From contig NZ_FZOJ01000004.1 of the NCBI RefSeq assembly GCF_900188145.1, positions 124,001-188,000 on the forward strand: a DNA stretch of 64,000 bases, given 5' to 3'. The notes under the pieces are model-generated. The model saw only the letters and a program-made list of their open reading frames with translations, did no database searches and was not told the DNA's origin. The position numbers and the translations under genes were made by a program. Position 1 is the first letter of the stretch, and each line of letters starts with the position of its first letter. Origin of the DNA: Anaerovirgula multivorans. GTDB taxonomy: Bacteria; Bacillota; Clostridia; Peptostreptococcales; Natronincolaceae. Positions 1 through 8,244 of this stretch are shown one piece after another.

Positions 1-70
1 TAAATATAGTTGCCTTCATATCAGTCTTTTCCTGATCAATCGATATTTTAATATCTGGTACACGAATCAT
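1..70 (-). CDS. N-terminus of a probable FAD-dependent dehydrogenase (COG2509-like), cut by window edge
   Basis: Only the first 23 codons lie in the window, starting at the ATG read from base 70 and beginning MIRVPDIKIS. The opening resembles the start of the uncharacterised FAD-dependent dehydrogenase family, whose members commonly begin MIRI..IKLPID. It follows the flavoprotein at 94-1332 by 23 bases on the same strand, so the two probably share an operon. The catalytic part is outside the window, so the assignment rests on the N-terminal pattern and the neighbour only. Confidence 0.5.
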   Translation of the reverse strand, partial: MIRVPDIKISIDQEKTDMKATIF

Positions 71-93
71 GGCTCTACTCCCTTCCACCTTAC

Positions 94-1332
94 TTAATCT
101 AAAGCTGCATATTCTCCTGCCACATAACCAGAGGACCAAGCCCACTGCAAATTAAATCCTCCGCAATCTCCATCTATATCCATCACCTCACCAGCAAAAT
201 ACAGGCCTGAAATCAATTTGGATTCCATTGTTTTTGCATCAATTTCGCCCACATCAATGCCTCCTGCTGTGGTTTGGGCATTTTTCCAGGATTGGGTTCC
301 GGTGATTTTTATTTTCCATTGTTTTAAAAAGCGTATGATTTTTTTTGTTTCTGTTAAAGAAACTTCTCCACATTTCTTTTGGGAATCCTTTATGCCTGCT
401 TCCTTTAACACAACAGGAGTCAAACGTTTATTTAACAGGCCAGTAAAACTGAATTCTAAAGTCTTTTGGGGTTGGTATCCTAGACGTATTTCCAGCATTT
501 CCATGAGTTCATCTTCATCTAAATCAGGAAACATATCAATTTGAATATGTATCTTATCCCTCTTCATTAATGCTTCCCCTGCTCTACGGCTTAGTTGCAG
601 AACTGGAGGTCCAGAAATCCCATAATCTGTAAAAAGAATTTCTCCTCTTTCTCTCCGTAGGACTTGTCCTTCCTTAACAACAGAGACTTCTCCTATAAAT
701 TTTACCCCCTTTAATGCTTTTAAAAACGGCGCATTAAGCTTCAATTGTACGAGGGCTGGAAAAGTTTCTACACTCCTATGACCTAAATCCACGGCTAGCC
801 GATGTCCATCTCCATCAGAACCAAACTGTGGACTTGCCTTACCGCCAGTAGTAATGATCACTTTTTCTCCCTCAACTACGCTTCCATCCTTAAGAACAAG
901 CTCGAATTCTCTATCATTCCTTTGTATTTTAATAACTTCAGCATTGCAGCATTCTTCTATGCCTAATTGTTGTATTTCATATCTTAGTAAATCCAACATA
1001 CTAGATGCTTGATCCGACATAGGGAAAATCTTACCACCATCTTCTATTTTATGAGCAACCCCTAAATACTCAAAAAAGCTTAGGGTTTGCTCCACATCAA
1101 AGGCCTTTAAAACCCCCTGTGCAAACCTTACATTACTTCCATGAAAAAATCTTAAATCTATATTGATATTCGTAAAATTACATCTACCATTGCCTGTCGC
1201 TAAAAGTTTTTTTCCAACTCGATCCATTTTTTCTAAAATAGTTACCTTTGCACCATTTCTCGCAGCAGCTATTGCAGCAATCAATCCTGCTGCGCCCCCA
1301 CCTATCACTAATACATTCACTTGTTTTCCCAT
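94..1332 (-). CDS. BaiN/HI0933-family NAD(P)/FAD-dependent oxidoreductase
   Basis: A 412-residue cytoplasmic flavoprotein. A dinucleotide-binding GGGAAG motif lies at residues 11-16 and is followed by the family signature GKKLLATGNGRCNFTN near residues 41-56. The C-terminal FAD-binding block AGEVMDIDGDCGGFNLQWAW is near residues 380-400. Members of this family (YhiN, BaiN) are flavin oxidoreductases; BaiN has been linked to bile-acid dehydroxylation, but most members have no proven substrate. Length matches the family. The ATG is preceded by AGGAG at nine bases. It is followed closely by a second flavoprotein gene at the window edge, so a shared operon is likely. Substrate is unknown. Confidence 0.88.
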   Translation of the reverse strand: MGKQVNVLVIGGGAAGLIAAIAAARNGAKVTILEKMDRVGKKLLATGNGRCNFTNINIDLRFFHGSNVRFAQGVLKAFDVEQTLSFFEYLGVAHKIEDGGKIFPMSDQASSMLDLLRYEIQQLGIEECCNAEVIKIQRNDREFELVLKDGSVVEGEKVIITTGGKASPQFGSDGDGHRLAVDLGHRSVETFPALVQLKLNAPFLKALKGVKFIGEVSVVKEGQVLRRERGEILFTDYGISGPPVLQLSRRAGEALMKRDKIHIQIDMFPDLDEDELMEMLEIRLGYQPQKTLEFSFTGLLNKRLTPVVLKEAGIKDSQKKCGEVSLTETKKIIRFLKQWKIKITGTQSWKNAQTTAGGIDVGEIDAKTMESKLISGLYFAGEVMDIDGDCGGFNLQWAWSSGYVAGEYAALD

Positions 1333-1452
1333 CTTCTATGACTCCTTTTTTTATCCTTCACTATATTACAGAGATTTTCTCTGAATTAAGCCTCATTTTA
1401 TAACCATATTCTATATTCTATCATTTTTTATATACTTTAATAATTTTGCGAG

Positions 1453-1505
1453 AAAAAACTAGAGAAAAATTTCTATTGTTTCTTGAATAGAAACCTTTCT
1501 CTAGT
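1453..1505 (-). terminator. Intrinsic terminator after the nitroreductase operon
   Basis: Arms ACTAGAGAAA (1458-1467) and TTTCTCTAGT (1496-1505) pair perfectly, with a second inner stem TTCTATT/AATAGAA. On the minus strand the stem runs into six T residues. It lies just downstream of the nitroreductase stop. Confidence 0.8.
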
Positions 1506-1521
1506 CTATACCTTCAATTAA

Positions 1522-2259
1522 TTACTTCAATCTAATTCCCTGATTCATTATAAATTCCTTCAGTTGTGGTCTTCTGGACTGACTAAGAAATTCTGCCATC
1601 TGTTTTGTCCAACCAGCAGTTATTTTTCCATTGGTTCTTTCTATATAATACTTAGTAGAAATAGCTTCATACTTTTCTAAATCTTCAACGATATACTCTC
1701 GGTTGTATGACTCTTGATGAACAACAGCTCTTTGGGGTAATCTCGGTTTTTGACCAGGGTCTTGATCAGGATAGCCAAGGCACATTCCCATAATCGGTAT
1801 AGTTAGTTGAGGCAAGTTAAGTAGTTTCGCAACCTCCACTGGTTGATTTCGAATACCTCCAATAATAACCCCTCCTAATCCATAGGATTCTGCTGACAGC
1901 AGCAGGTTTTGCGCTGCTAAAGCAGTATCTACCGAACCCACTATCAAATTTTCCACCTCATCTATTTTAAATTCTGTACCATACATATCTGAAGTTAGCT
2001 TCAGTCGATAAAAATCAGCACAAAAAACTAGAAAAACAGGACATACCTCTACCCAATGCTGAGAGCCACAGTATTCTGCCAACTTTCTTTTGGTATCTTC
2101 TTTCTTCACTACGATAATACTATAGGCTTGAACATTGTGGGAAGAAGAAGCCCATTGAGCTGAGGTTAATAATTCCTCAATGAGTTCATCGGGAATAGGT
2201 TTTTTAAGATATTTCCTAATGGAACGATGGCTTTGAATCAATTTTAGCATAGCATTCAT
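1522..2259 (-). CDS. Nitroreductase-family flavoprotein (NfrA/NfsA-like)
   Basis: A 245-residue FMN-dependent NAD(P)H oxidoreductase of the nitroreductase fold. The SHRSIRKY motif at the N-terminus contributes to the FMN phosphate site, and GLGGVIIGGIRNQP near residue 150 is the second FMN-binding segment; the C-terminal extension (KITAGWTKQMAEFLSQ) is typical of the NfsA/NfrA subgroup. The start is placed at the ATG at 2259, which has AGGGAG eight bases upstream, rather than the upstream GTG. It is the last gene of a run of four minus-strand genes (regulator, kinase, lipoprotein, nitroreductase) separated by 12 bases or fewer. Physiological substrate (nitro compound, flavin or chromate) cannot be read from sequence. 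Confidence 0.85.
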   Translation of the reverse strand: MNAMLKLIQSHRSIRKYLKKPIPDELIEELLTSAQWASSSHNVQAYSIIVVKKEDTKRKLAEYCGSQHWVEVCPVFLVFCADFYRLKLTSDMYGTEFKIDEVENLIVGSVDTALAAQNLLLSAESYGLGGVIIGGIRNQPVEVAKLLNLPQLTIPIMGMCLGYPDQDPGQKPRLPQRAVVHQESYNREYIVEDLEKYEAISTKYYIERTNGKITAGWTKQMAEFLSQSRRPQLKEFIMNQGIRLK

Positions 2260-2271
2260 TATAATCACTCC

Positions 2272-3786
2272 CTAATTTTTTATATAGTTATTAATATAGT
2301 TCTCTAGAGCTTTTTCCCAGTTTTCTACATAAGGCCCTATTGCCCATTCTGCCATAATAACAGTTTCTCCCTCTCTTAGGTAAATTTTTTCTAATGGCTC
2401 CTGCTGAAGTTTTTGACCCTCGATGCCAAATACTATCACCTCATTTTTTGTCACTACCAATGCAATATCTTTATTGGGTGAAGTATATACATCGACAGCA
2501 GTAGGGACTTTATCCTTTACCATTGTCCAAGGGATACTTAGTTCATCATAAAAAACCAATTTCGATGGTGGAATCAGGTTAATATTATAGTCGGTGGTGG
2601 CTAACTCATCATCCTCAAAATAGCTGATTCTTCCTTTTAATAGCCAATGCCCAAGCCTTCTTTCAAGTCCATAGTTCTCATTCTCTTCTTCCTTTCGCAA
2701 CATACTATTGTCCTTTTTCTCACTCAACACCCTCTTTCTTCCGTTTTCTATTGCTTCTACCCCTGCATTTCCTAATAGATCCAAGATGTTTACTTTTCTA
2801 ATCGTTGGGAGGCTATCAATAACTAAAATATGTACTGCTTCCTTCTGTAATACGTCGTCTCCTTGATTCATTCTAAAGCTTCTCTCTTCAATAGAAACAT
2901 AGTCATTACTAATATAGTTAATCGTTCTATATAAAGCTTCTTCCTTTTCCTGACCTACAATCAACTGTGGATTTATCTCTTCTATTGGACTTTTCTCCCT
3001 AATCAAAATATTATAGGCAACTAAAAACTCCTCTGTTTTATTCTCTTTAGTTATTCTTTTCACTTCCATTTTCCAGAAGCCATTTCTCCTAGGGAAAAAA
3101 ATATCTTCTGTCTGTAAAAAAGGATGCAACTTTCTATTTTCTGAAGCAATCCAAAGGGTTCTATAGGATTGGGTCTGTAGATGTCCTCCCTTTTCTTCTG
3201 TTGTTTGACGAAGACCTACCAGTACACCTGTACGGGTCAAATTATCTTGTGGAAAATTCTCAACCTTTTCCTGCCAAGAATTTTCTTCCTTCAGCTGCTT
3301 CAACAGCTCCTCATTCACTTCATCAGAAATCTTTTTTAGAATAAAACTATCATTATAAATTTTCAGTATTAATTCTTCATCTTTTTCCTTTAAAATTTCG
3401 CAGAAAAAAACATCCTGATCCGTAACAGTAATGACTTCAATCTCCTGCTGTGAAAAGTTAAACCCCTCGTGGAAAGACTGATAATGATAAAGAAGATATT
3501 CTTCTGCAGTTACTTGTTTGGTTTGATAACCGGCATTCATTAATAAATATTCTCCTACCATCGCGTATTGATCAGAAAAGATAATCCTTCTCCCCCTCCA
3601 TTCCTGCTCTTCCTCAGCAGTAGCTGACTGGCTTAATACACCAGAAACTTCCCAAGTTCCTTGAATTGAAATGTCGATGTTTTTAGGCGGTACAATTTGC
3701 AAACTAGGATCATTGTCTGTACTGACACAACCAGTAGAATAAAAAATAATCAATATCAAGATGCAAATTAATTTAACGGGCTTCAT
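2272..3786 (-). CDS. Large lipoprotein of unknown function in a two-component operon
   Basis: A 504-residue protein with a lipoprotein signal peptide: a hydrophobic stretch at residues 5-18 ends in the lipobox STGC, with the lipidated cysteine at about residue 20. The rest is hydrophilic, rich in glutamate and lysine, without transmembrane segments or a motif I recognise. It starts at the base after the kinase stop and ends 12 bases before the nitroreductase start, so it is almost certainly co-transcribed with both. A membrane-anchored protein sitting outside the cell and made with a sensor kinase could modulate that kinase, but this is inference. Similar partners occur beside WalRK/PhoPR-type systems (YycH-like), without clear identity here. 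Confidence 0.75.
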   Translation of the reverse strand: MKPVKLICILILIIFYSTGCVSTDNDPSLQIVPPKNIDISIQGTWEVSGVLSQSATAEEEQEWRGRRIIFSDQYAMVGEYLLMNAGYQTKQVTAEEYLLYHYQSFHEGFNFSQQEIEVITVTDQDVFFCEILKEKDEELILKIYNDSFILKKISDEVNEELLKQLKEENSWQEKVENFPQDNLTRTGVLVGLRQTTEEKGGHLQTQSYRTLWIASENRKLHPFLQTEDIFFPRRNGFWKMEVKRITKENKTEEFLVAYNILIREKSPIEEINPQLIVGQEKEEALYRTINYISNDYVSIEERSFRMNQGDDVLQKEAVHILVIDSLPTIRKVNILDLLGNAGVEAIENGRKRVLSEKKDNSMLRKEEENENYGLERRLGHWLLKGRISYFEDDELATTDYNINLIPPSKLVFYDELSIPWTMVKDKVPTAVDVYTSPNKDIALVVTKNEVIVFGIEGQKLQQEPLEKIYLREGETVIMAEWAIGPYVENWEKALENYINNYIKN

Positions 3787-5178
3787 CTAAACAACCTCCT
3801 GCAATGGCAGTGTAATAATGATACTGGTACCCTTATCCACTTGACTTTCAATGTCTAAGCTTCCACCCATCATTTTGATAATTTCATCAGAAATAGATAA
3901 ACCAATACCGTTCTGAGAATTGCTAGATTTTCCTTTATAGAACTTTTCTTTAATTTTGGGAAGATCTTGTGAATGTACTCCACAACCTGTATCTTTAATG
4001 GTAATTATGATATTGTTACCCTCCAGCTTAGCCAATAAACTGATTTTTCCATTGGTAGGGGTAAATTTGAAAGCATTATCTAGTAAATTAATGAGTACTT
4101 GCTTCAACCGATTTTCGTCAGAGTAAATCAAAGGGAATTCATCAATATAATCAACCTGAAAATCTACCTGTTCCCTTATAGCCCTTGGCATTAACTGTTT
4201 TTTTATATGCCCTAACACCTCTGGAAGATTAACAGGCTTCATCTTAAGCGTAATTTTACCAGATTCAAATTTAGAAAAATCCAGTAATTCTTCTACCATA
4301 AGGGTCAATCGATCACTTTCCTTTTCTATTATTTCAAGACCATCTGATAAAATTTGTCTATCTTCATTATCTTGTTTTAGGGTAACTGCCCATCCTTTAA
4401 TAGAAGTCAGGGGTGTTCTAAGTTCATGAGATACAGAAGATATAAAGTCATTCTTTATCTGATCCTTTTTTATTATTTCTTTTGCCATATAGTTTAAGAT
4501 ATCAGAAAGCTTCCCAATCTCATCATCACTTTTTTTCCTGTTTTCTGCATGATAATCTCCCATAGCCATTTTTTCTGCTACAATTGTTACTTCTTCCAAC
4601 GGGCCAGTGATCGTGTTAGCCAAAAATATACTAACCAATCCGGTAATCAATGTTACCAGCCCTCCAAATGCAATGAAAACATAGGCAATCCTTTTAATAT
4701 CTCTGTTTACCTCTCTAAGAGAAGCAATAAACCGCAGCACCCCCACCTGTTGCTCACCTGAGTAGAGGGGGTAGGAAACTGCCATTACCTTTTCTGTATC
4801 ATACTCTACACTACCAACCCATTTTCCTATTTCTCCTTCTATCGCCCTTTTCACATCCTCCATTTCCTTGATGTCCTTTGGCATCACTCCAATAGAGTCC
4901 ATCAAAACCTTTCCATCCATATCAATAATTTCTACTTGGGCAGAAGTCTGCTTCCAAAAAGTATCGACATTGTTTAGTACATTTTCTTGCAGCGTAGCAT
5001 CGGAAAAATATTTTTGATAGAGGTTTGCCGAAGTCTGAATCTGATTAAGTAAAGTGCTTTCTAGATTTTTATAATAATACTGTCTAATACTACTTATCAA
5101 AAAGATTTCAAGGATCACTACAGTAATCACAATGATGAATACAAAATTAAAAACTAATCTTTTTTTAATACTCTTCAT
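3787..5178 (-). CDS. Membrane sensor histidine kinase (PhoR/WalK type)
   Basis: A 463-residue kinase. Order of parts: transmembrane helix at about 9-29, an extracellular sensor region to about 165, a second helix at about 166-188, HAMP linker to about 240, the HisKA phosphoacceptor helix with SSVSHELRTPLTSIKGW near residue 250, and an ATPase domain with an N box (INLLDNAFKFTP) and G boxes (DTGCGV, GIGLSIS). All catalytic motifs look intact. The gene begins inside the response-regulator gene (14-base overlap) with GAGGAG eight bases before its ATG, showing translational coupling. The partner is the OmpR-type regulator upstream. The extracellular ligand is unknown; the lipoprotein downstream may take part. 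Confidence 0.92.
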   Translation of the reverse strand: MKSIKKRLVFNFVFIIVITVVILEIFLISSIRQYYYKNLESTLLNQIQTSANLYQKYFSDATLQENVLNNVDTFWKQTSAQVEIIDMDGKVLMDSIGVMPKDIKEMEDVKRAIEGEIGKWVGSVEYDTEKVMAVSYPLYSGEQQVGVLRFIASLREVNRDIKRIAYVFIAFGGLVTLITGLVSIFLANTITGPLEEVTIVAEKMAMGDYHAENRKKSDDEIGKLSDILNYMAKEIIKKDQIKNDFISSVSHELRTPLTSIKGWAVTLKQDNEDRQILSDGLEIIEKESDRLTLMVEELLDFSKFESGKITLKMKPVNLPEVLGHIKKQLMPRAIREQVDFQVDYIDEFPLIYSDENRLKQVLINLLDNAFKFTPTNGKISLLAKLEGNNIIITIKDTGCGVHSQDLPKIKEKFYKGKSSNSQNGIGLSISDEIIKMMGGSLDIESQVDKGTSIIITLPLQEVV

Positions 5179-5881
5179 TGTTCTCTGCTCCTCTTAGTCG
5201 GTAGCCTAATCCCCATACAGTTTCAACCCATTGGGGCTCCGAAGGATTATTTTCTATTTTTTCTCGAATTCGTCGAATATGAACATCTACTGTCTTCATG
5301 TCCCCAAAATAGTTTTCACCCCAGATTTTATTCAATATTTCATCTCGACTAAAAGCTTTACTTGGCCTGGTCATTAGAACTTTCATGATGGCAAATTCAG
5401 TAGGCGTTAGTTCAATTTCTATATTTTGTTTATAGAACCGTTGCCCCTCTAAATCCAAACTTAACTCCTGAAACCGAATAAATTTATGATTATTCGTTCT
5501 ACCTACCTCTGTTTTTCTCAAATTAGCGCGGATACGAGCAATGAGTTCCAAAGGATTAAAGGGTTTTACCATATAGTCGTCGGCTCCCAATTCTAGCCCC
5601 ATTATTTTATCCATATCCTGTCCCTTTGCAGTCAGCATAATGATAATAATCTCTGGTATAAGTTCTCTAAGTCGTTGACATAATTCAAATCCATCCATCC
5701 CTGGCAGCATTACATCCAAAACAGCAACTGCAGGATTCTGTCCTTCTATTAGTTTTAAGGCTTCTTCTCCGCTTTCACATTCTAATATCTGAAATCCACT
5801 TCTATTAAGGTTAATAGCTAAAAACTTTCTTATAGAAGCTTCATCCTCTACCACAAGCACTTTTTTTTGACTTTTCTCCAT
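5165..5881 (-). CDS. OmpR/PhoB-family response regulator
   Basis: A 238-residue two-domain regulator. The receiver domain has the acidic pocket near the N-terminus (VEDEAS), the phosphorylated aspartate in AVLDVMLPGMDGFEL, the conserved threonine in MLTAKG and the lysine in MVKPFNP. The C-terminal winged helix carries LTPTEFAIMKVL and VDVHIRRIREKIE, with the usual ending WGLGYRL. The start is placed at the ATG at 5881 rather than the GTG nine bases upstream. It is the first gene of the four-gene minus-strand operon and sits opposite the deacetylase at 6078, with a 196-base shared upstream region. Target genes cannot be told from the window. Confidence 0.92.
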   Translation of the reverse strand: MEKSQKKVLVVEDEASIRKFLAINLNRSGFQILECESGEEALKLIEGQNPAVAVLDVMLPGMDGFELCQRLRELIPEIIIIMLTAKGQDMDKIMGLELGADDYMVKPFNPLELIARIRANLRKTEVGRTNNHKFIRFQELSLDLEGQRFYKQNIEIELTPTEFAIMKVLMTRPSKAFSRDEILNKIWGENYFGDMKTVDVHIRRIREKIENNPSEPQWVETVWGLGYRLRGAENNEEY

Positions 5882-6077
5882 TATTATCACCCAATATCAT
5901 TCAAATTTTATTTTAACCTTATTGTATTATAGTTTTTTTCCTACTTCTAGTTTTAATTATCTCCATTAAAAAACTTAATATTTTCGTAACCTTTTTTAAT
6001 CAGTTTGTAATCTAATTGGAGACAAAATGCGATAAAATTATACATAGAGAAATTAAAAATAATGGGGGCGCATAGCA

Positions 6078-6872
6078 ATGCAGCATTTGAAAACAAGTAT
6101 AACAGTCATTCTACTAACAATTGTATTTACTGGAGTTTTAAGTTTCGAAGTAATCCTTCCTTATGAAACAGTAGCCATTGTTGATGCAGAGGATGTTGTA
6201 GAAGAAGCAATTGATGATTTAACAGAAGAGGAAACTCCCACAGAGGAGGATCCCATTGTTATTGATGAAAATGCCAAGGTTGTCTATCTTACCTTTGATG
6301 ATGGACCTTCTCCCGATGTAACCTCCCATATTCTAGACATTCTTAAAGAATACAATATTCAAGCTACTTTTTTTGTTATTGGCAATCTGGCTGAACAACA
6401 CCCTGATATACTTTTACGAACATGGGAAGAAGGCCACTTAGTAGGTAATCATACCTATACCCATAATTTTCGCCACATCTATGGAAATCCTCAAAACTTT
6501 TTGGACGAAGTAGAAAGGACAGATGAGGTTTTTTCATCAATATTAGGTACTGACTATTATAAGTCAAAATTTATTCGATTTCCCGGTGGCTCCTTTGGAA
6601 AAAGACTGCAACCCTTTCGTCAGGCGGTGGGGGAGGCTGGTTATATAAGCATTGACTGGAATGTAGTAACTGGTGATGCTGAAGGTCATAGAGTTTCACC
6701 TCAGAAGCAATTAACTAGACTTCAAGAAACATTGCAAAATAAAAAAGAAGCTATTGTACTTATGCATGACAGTAATACAAAGCAAACTACAGTAGAGGCT
6801 CTGCCTGAGATTATTGACTACCTAATCTCACAAGACTATGTCTTTAAAACCCTTAAAGATTATGAATTTTAA
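6078..6872 (+). CDS. Exported polysaccharide deacetylase (NodB/CE4 family)
   Basis: A 264-residue protein with an N-terminal hydrophobic anchor or signal at about 8-25, an acidic linker to about residue 62 and a NodB domain. The metal and catalytic motifs are present: TFDDG at 72-76, then GNHTYTHN (His-x3-His), RFPGGSFG and the late HDSN histidine motif. Such enzymes remove acetyl groups from peptidoglycan GlcNAc or MurNAc outside the membrane. It is a single gene, preceded by GGGGGCG-like purines before its ATG and divergent from the two-component operon. The motif set resembles PdaA-like enzymes; exact substrate is not determinable. Confidence 0.88.
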   Translation: MQHLKTSITVILLTIVFTGVLSFEVILPYETVAIVDAEDVVEEAIDDLTEEETPTEEDPIVIDENAKVVYLTFDDGPSPDVTSHILDILKEYNIQATFFVIGNLAEQHPDILLRTWEEGHLVGNHTYTHNFRHIYGNPQNFLDEVERTDEVFSSILGTDYYKSKFIRFPGGSFGKRLQPFRQAVGEAGYISIDWNVVTGDAEGHRVSPQKQLTRLQETLQNKKEAIVLMHDSNTKQTTVEALPEIIDYLISQDYVFKTLKDYEF

Positions 6873-7014
6873 CAAATCACCTTCATCAATTTATTTTTCA
6901 CAGTGTAAAGGTTTCGCCGCTGGGAAACTCTTTATTAAGAGTAACCTCAGTGAATATTATCGTAGAAATATTAGATTTATCCTTCGGTGTATTGCTAAGA
7001 CTCCCACTTCTTCT

Positions 7015-7180
7015 AGATAAACAAACTAAGCGACTAACACAAAATCAAAGATTTTGGTTATCTGCTTATAGATAAACAAACTAAGCGACTAACACAAAAT
7101 CAAAGATTTTGGTTATCTGCTTATAGATAAACAAACTAAGTGACCAACACGAAAGTTAGAAACCAAACTTTCGGTTGTCT
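7015..7180. repeat. Tandem 55-bp repeat, two perfect copies and one diverged copy
   Basis: Copies begin at 7015, 7070 and 7125, each opening AGATAAACAAACTAAG. The first two (7015-7069, 7070-7124) are identical; the third keeps the frame but has changed in its second half. Each unit contains CAAAGATTTTGGTTATCT, related to the dispersed element at 24425-24474 and 62537-62586. The region 6873-7014 before it holds no convincing gene. Confidence 0.85.
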
Positions 7181-7217
7181 ACTTAAAGCGAGAGATCAAG
7201 CACTACATCCTCGAAGT

Positions 7218-7273
7218 AAATTCGGCTACAATTCAGAGGGAGTAAAAACTCCCTCTGAATTGTAGCCGAATTT
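7218..7273 (-). terminator. Very long perfect hairpin after the ahb operon
   Basis: Two 25-base arms (7218-7242 and 7249-7273) pair without mismatch around a six-base loop. It starts six bases beyond the ahbB stop. The T-run after the stem on the minus strand is short, so it may act as terminator, as 3' stabiliser, or both. Confidence 0.65.
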
Positions 7274-7278
7274 TATTT

Positions 7279-7746
7279 CTAAAAGTACTTCATACTGGTT
7301 TTTTTAAGTTCCTCACTACTAAATAATAATTGATAATTACTTATATCAAAGGTTTTCGATAACTTATCTGCAATTTCATAACAGTCTTCTTTACTATTAG
7401 CATGTATCATAGTAAATAGGTTATAGGGCCAATCTGGGTAGGTTGACCTTTCATAACAGTGAGTAACCTCAGGAAACATGGCCATAGACTTGCCTACCTC
7501 CGCTATTCTAGGGGACTCCACCCCCCATACCACCATAGCATTAGCAGTGATTCCTGCTTTTCTATGTCTTAGCACCGCTCCTAGTCTTCTTATTATGCCA
7601 TAATCAACGTATTGCTGAATTTTATTCAGTAATTCCTCTTCCTCCATTGCTAACTCCTTTGCTATCTGCTTATAGGGCTCAGCGCATATGGGTAAATCCT
7701 CCTGTAACAGCCTAATAATTTTTTTATCTAATTCTGTAACCTCCAT
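7279..7746 (-). CDS. ahbB: Siroheme decarboxylase subunit, AhbB-like (NirDLGH/Lrp fold)
   Basis: A 155-residue protein with an AsnC/Lrp-type winged helix at residues 5-60 (IIRRLGAVLRHRKAG) and a ferredoxin-like C-terminal half carrying VTHCYERSTYPDWPYNLFTM, the pattern of the siroheme decarboxylase family. In the Ahb pathway AhbA and AhbB together remove two carboxyl groups from siroheme to give 12,18-didecarboxysiroheme. It does not look like a transcription factor: the helix-turn-helix is retained from Lrp ancestry, and the paralogue at 7780-8241 and two radical SAM genes complete the pathway. GGAGGGAGGTG precedes the ATG. Which of the two paralogues is AhbA and which AhbB is judged from the YPDWPYNLF motif. 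Confidence 0.82.
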   Translation of the reverse strand: MEVTELDKKIIRLLQEDLPICAEPYKQIAKELAMEEEELLNKIQQYVDYGIIRRLGAVLRHRKAGITANAMVVWGVESPRIAEVGKSMAMFPEVTHCYERSTYPDWPYNLFTMIHANSKEDCYEIADKLSKTFDISNYQLLFSSEELKKTSMKYF

Positions 7747-7779
7747 CCTACACCTCCCTCCTAAACATTACCACTTGTT

Positions 7780-8241
7780 TTACTTACACTGTTGATATAA
7801 ATCAAACTTCACCCTAACCTTGAAAAAATTTACCGCAGGTAAATTCATGATTTCCTTAACTTTTATTTTTCTCTTTAGGTCTTTTATCGTATTATCTACT
7901 TCCTCCTTAGAGGGTCCTATTAAGGTGAACCACATATTATAGGCATGATTTCTGACATAGTTGTGAGTAACACCTGGGATTGCATTCACTATAGCAGCAA
8001 TCTTCTCTATTTCTTCCTCAGATACCTTTAAAGCACATAAAGTACTATAATAGCCTAGTTTTCTAGAATCAAACACCCCCCCGATCCTTCTAATGATTCC
8101 AGCTTCCTTTAATCTTTTTATTCTATCTATAACTTCTGCCTCCGATATATCTAACATGTCTCCAATTACCTGATAGGGTTTGTTAGCAACAGGAAAATCG
8201 CTCTGTATCATTGTCAGCAACTTTTTATCTAATAGATCCAA
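7780..8241 (-). CDS. ahbA: Siroheme decarboxylase subunit, AhbA-like
   Basis: A 153-residue paralogue of the downstream AhbB-like protein, with the same order: winged helix at 3-55 (IIRRIGGVFDSRKLGY) and a C-terminal half with VTHNYVRNHAYNMWFTL. The histidine and arginine in this motif correspond to substrate-contacting residues in siroheme decarboxylases. It would form the heteromeric decarboxylase with AhbB. The start is a TTG at 8241 with GGGGTG seven bases upstream, three bases after the AhbD stop, so translation is probably coupled. Confidence 0.82.
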   Translation of the reverse strand: MDLLDKKLLTMIQSDFPVANKPYQVIGDMLDISEAEVIDRIKRLKEAGIIRRIGGVFDSRKLGYYSTLCALKVSEEEIEKIAAIVNAIPGVTHNYVRNHAYNMWFTLIGPSKEEVDNTIKDLKRKIKVKEIMNLPAVNFFKVRVKFDLYQQCK

Positions 8242-8244
8242 AAA

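Noticed and set aside
6838-7020. Plus-strand frame of 60 codons after the deacetylase
   Set aside because: It overlaps the end of the deacetylase gene, lacks a ribosome binding site and runs into the tandem repeat.
7015-7180. A CRISPR array
   Set aside because: The repeats are directly adjacent with no unique spacers, and no cas gene lies near.
7279-8241. Two Lrp/AsnC transcription regulators
   Set aside because: The YPDWPYNLF and HNYVRNHAYNMWF motifs and the neighbouring NirJ1/NirJ2-type genes identify siroheme decarboxylase subunits.
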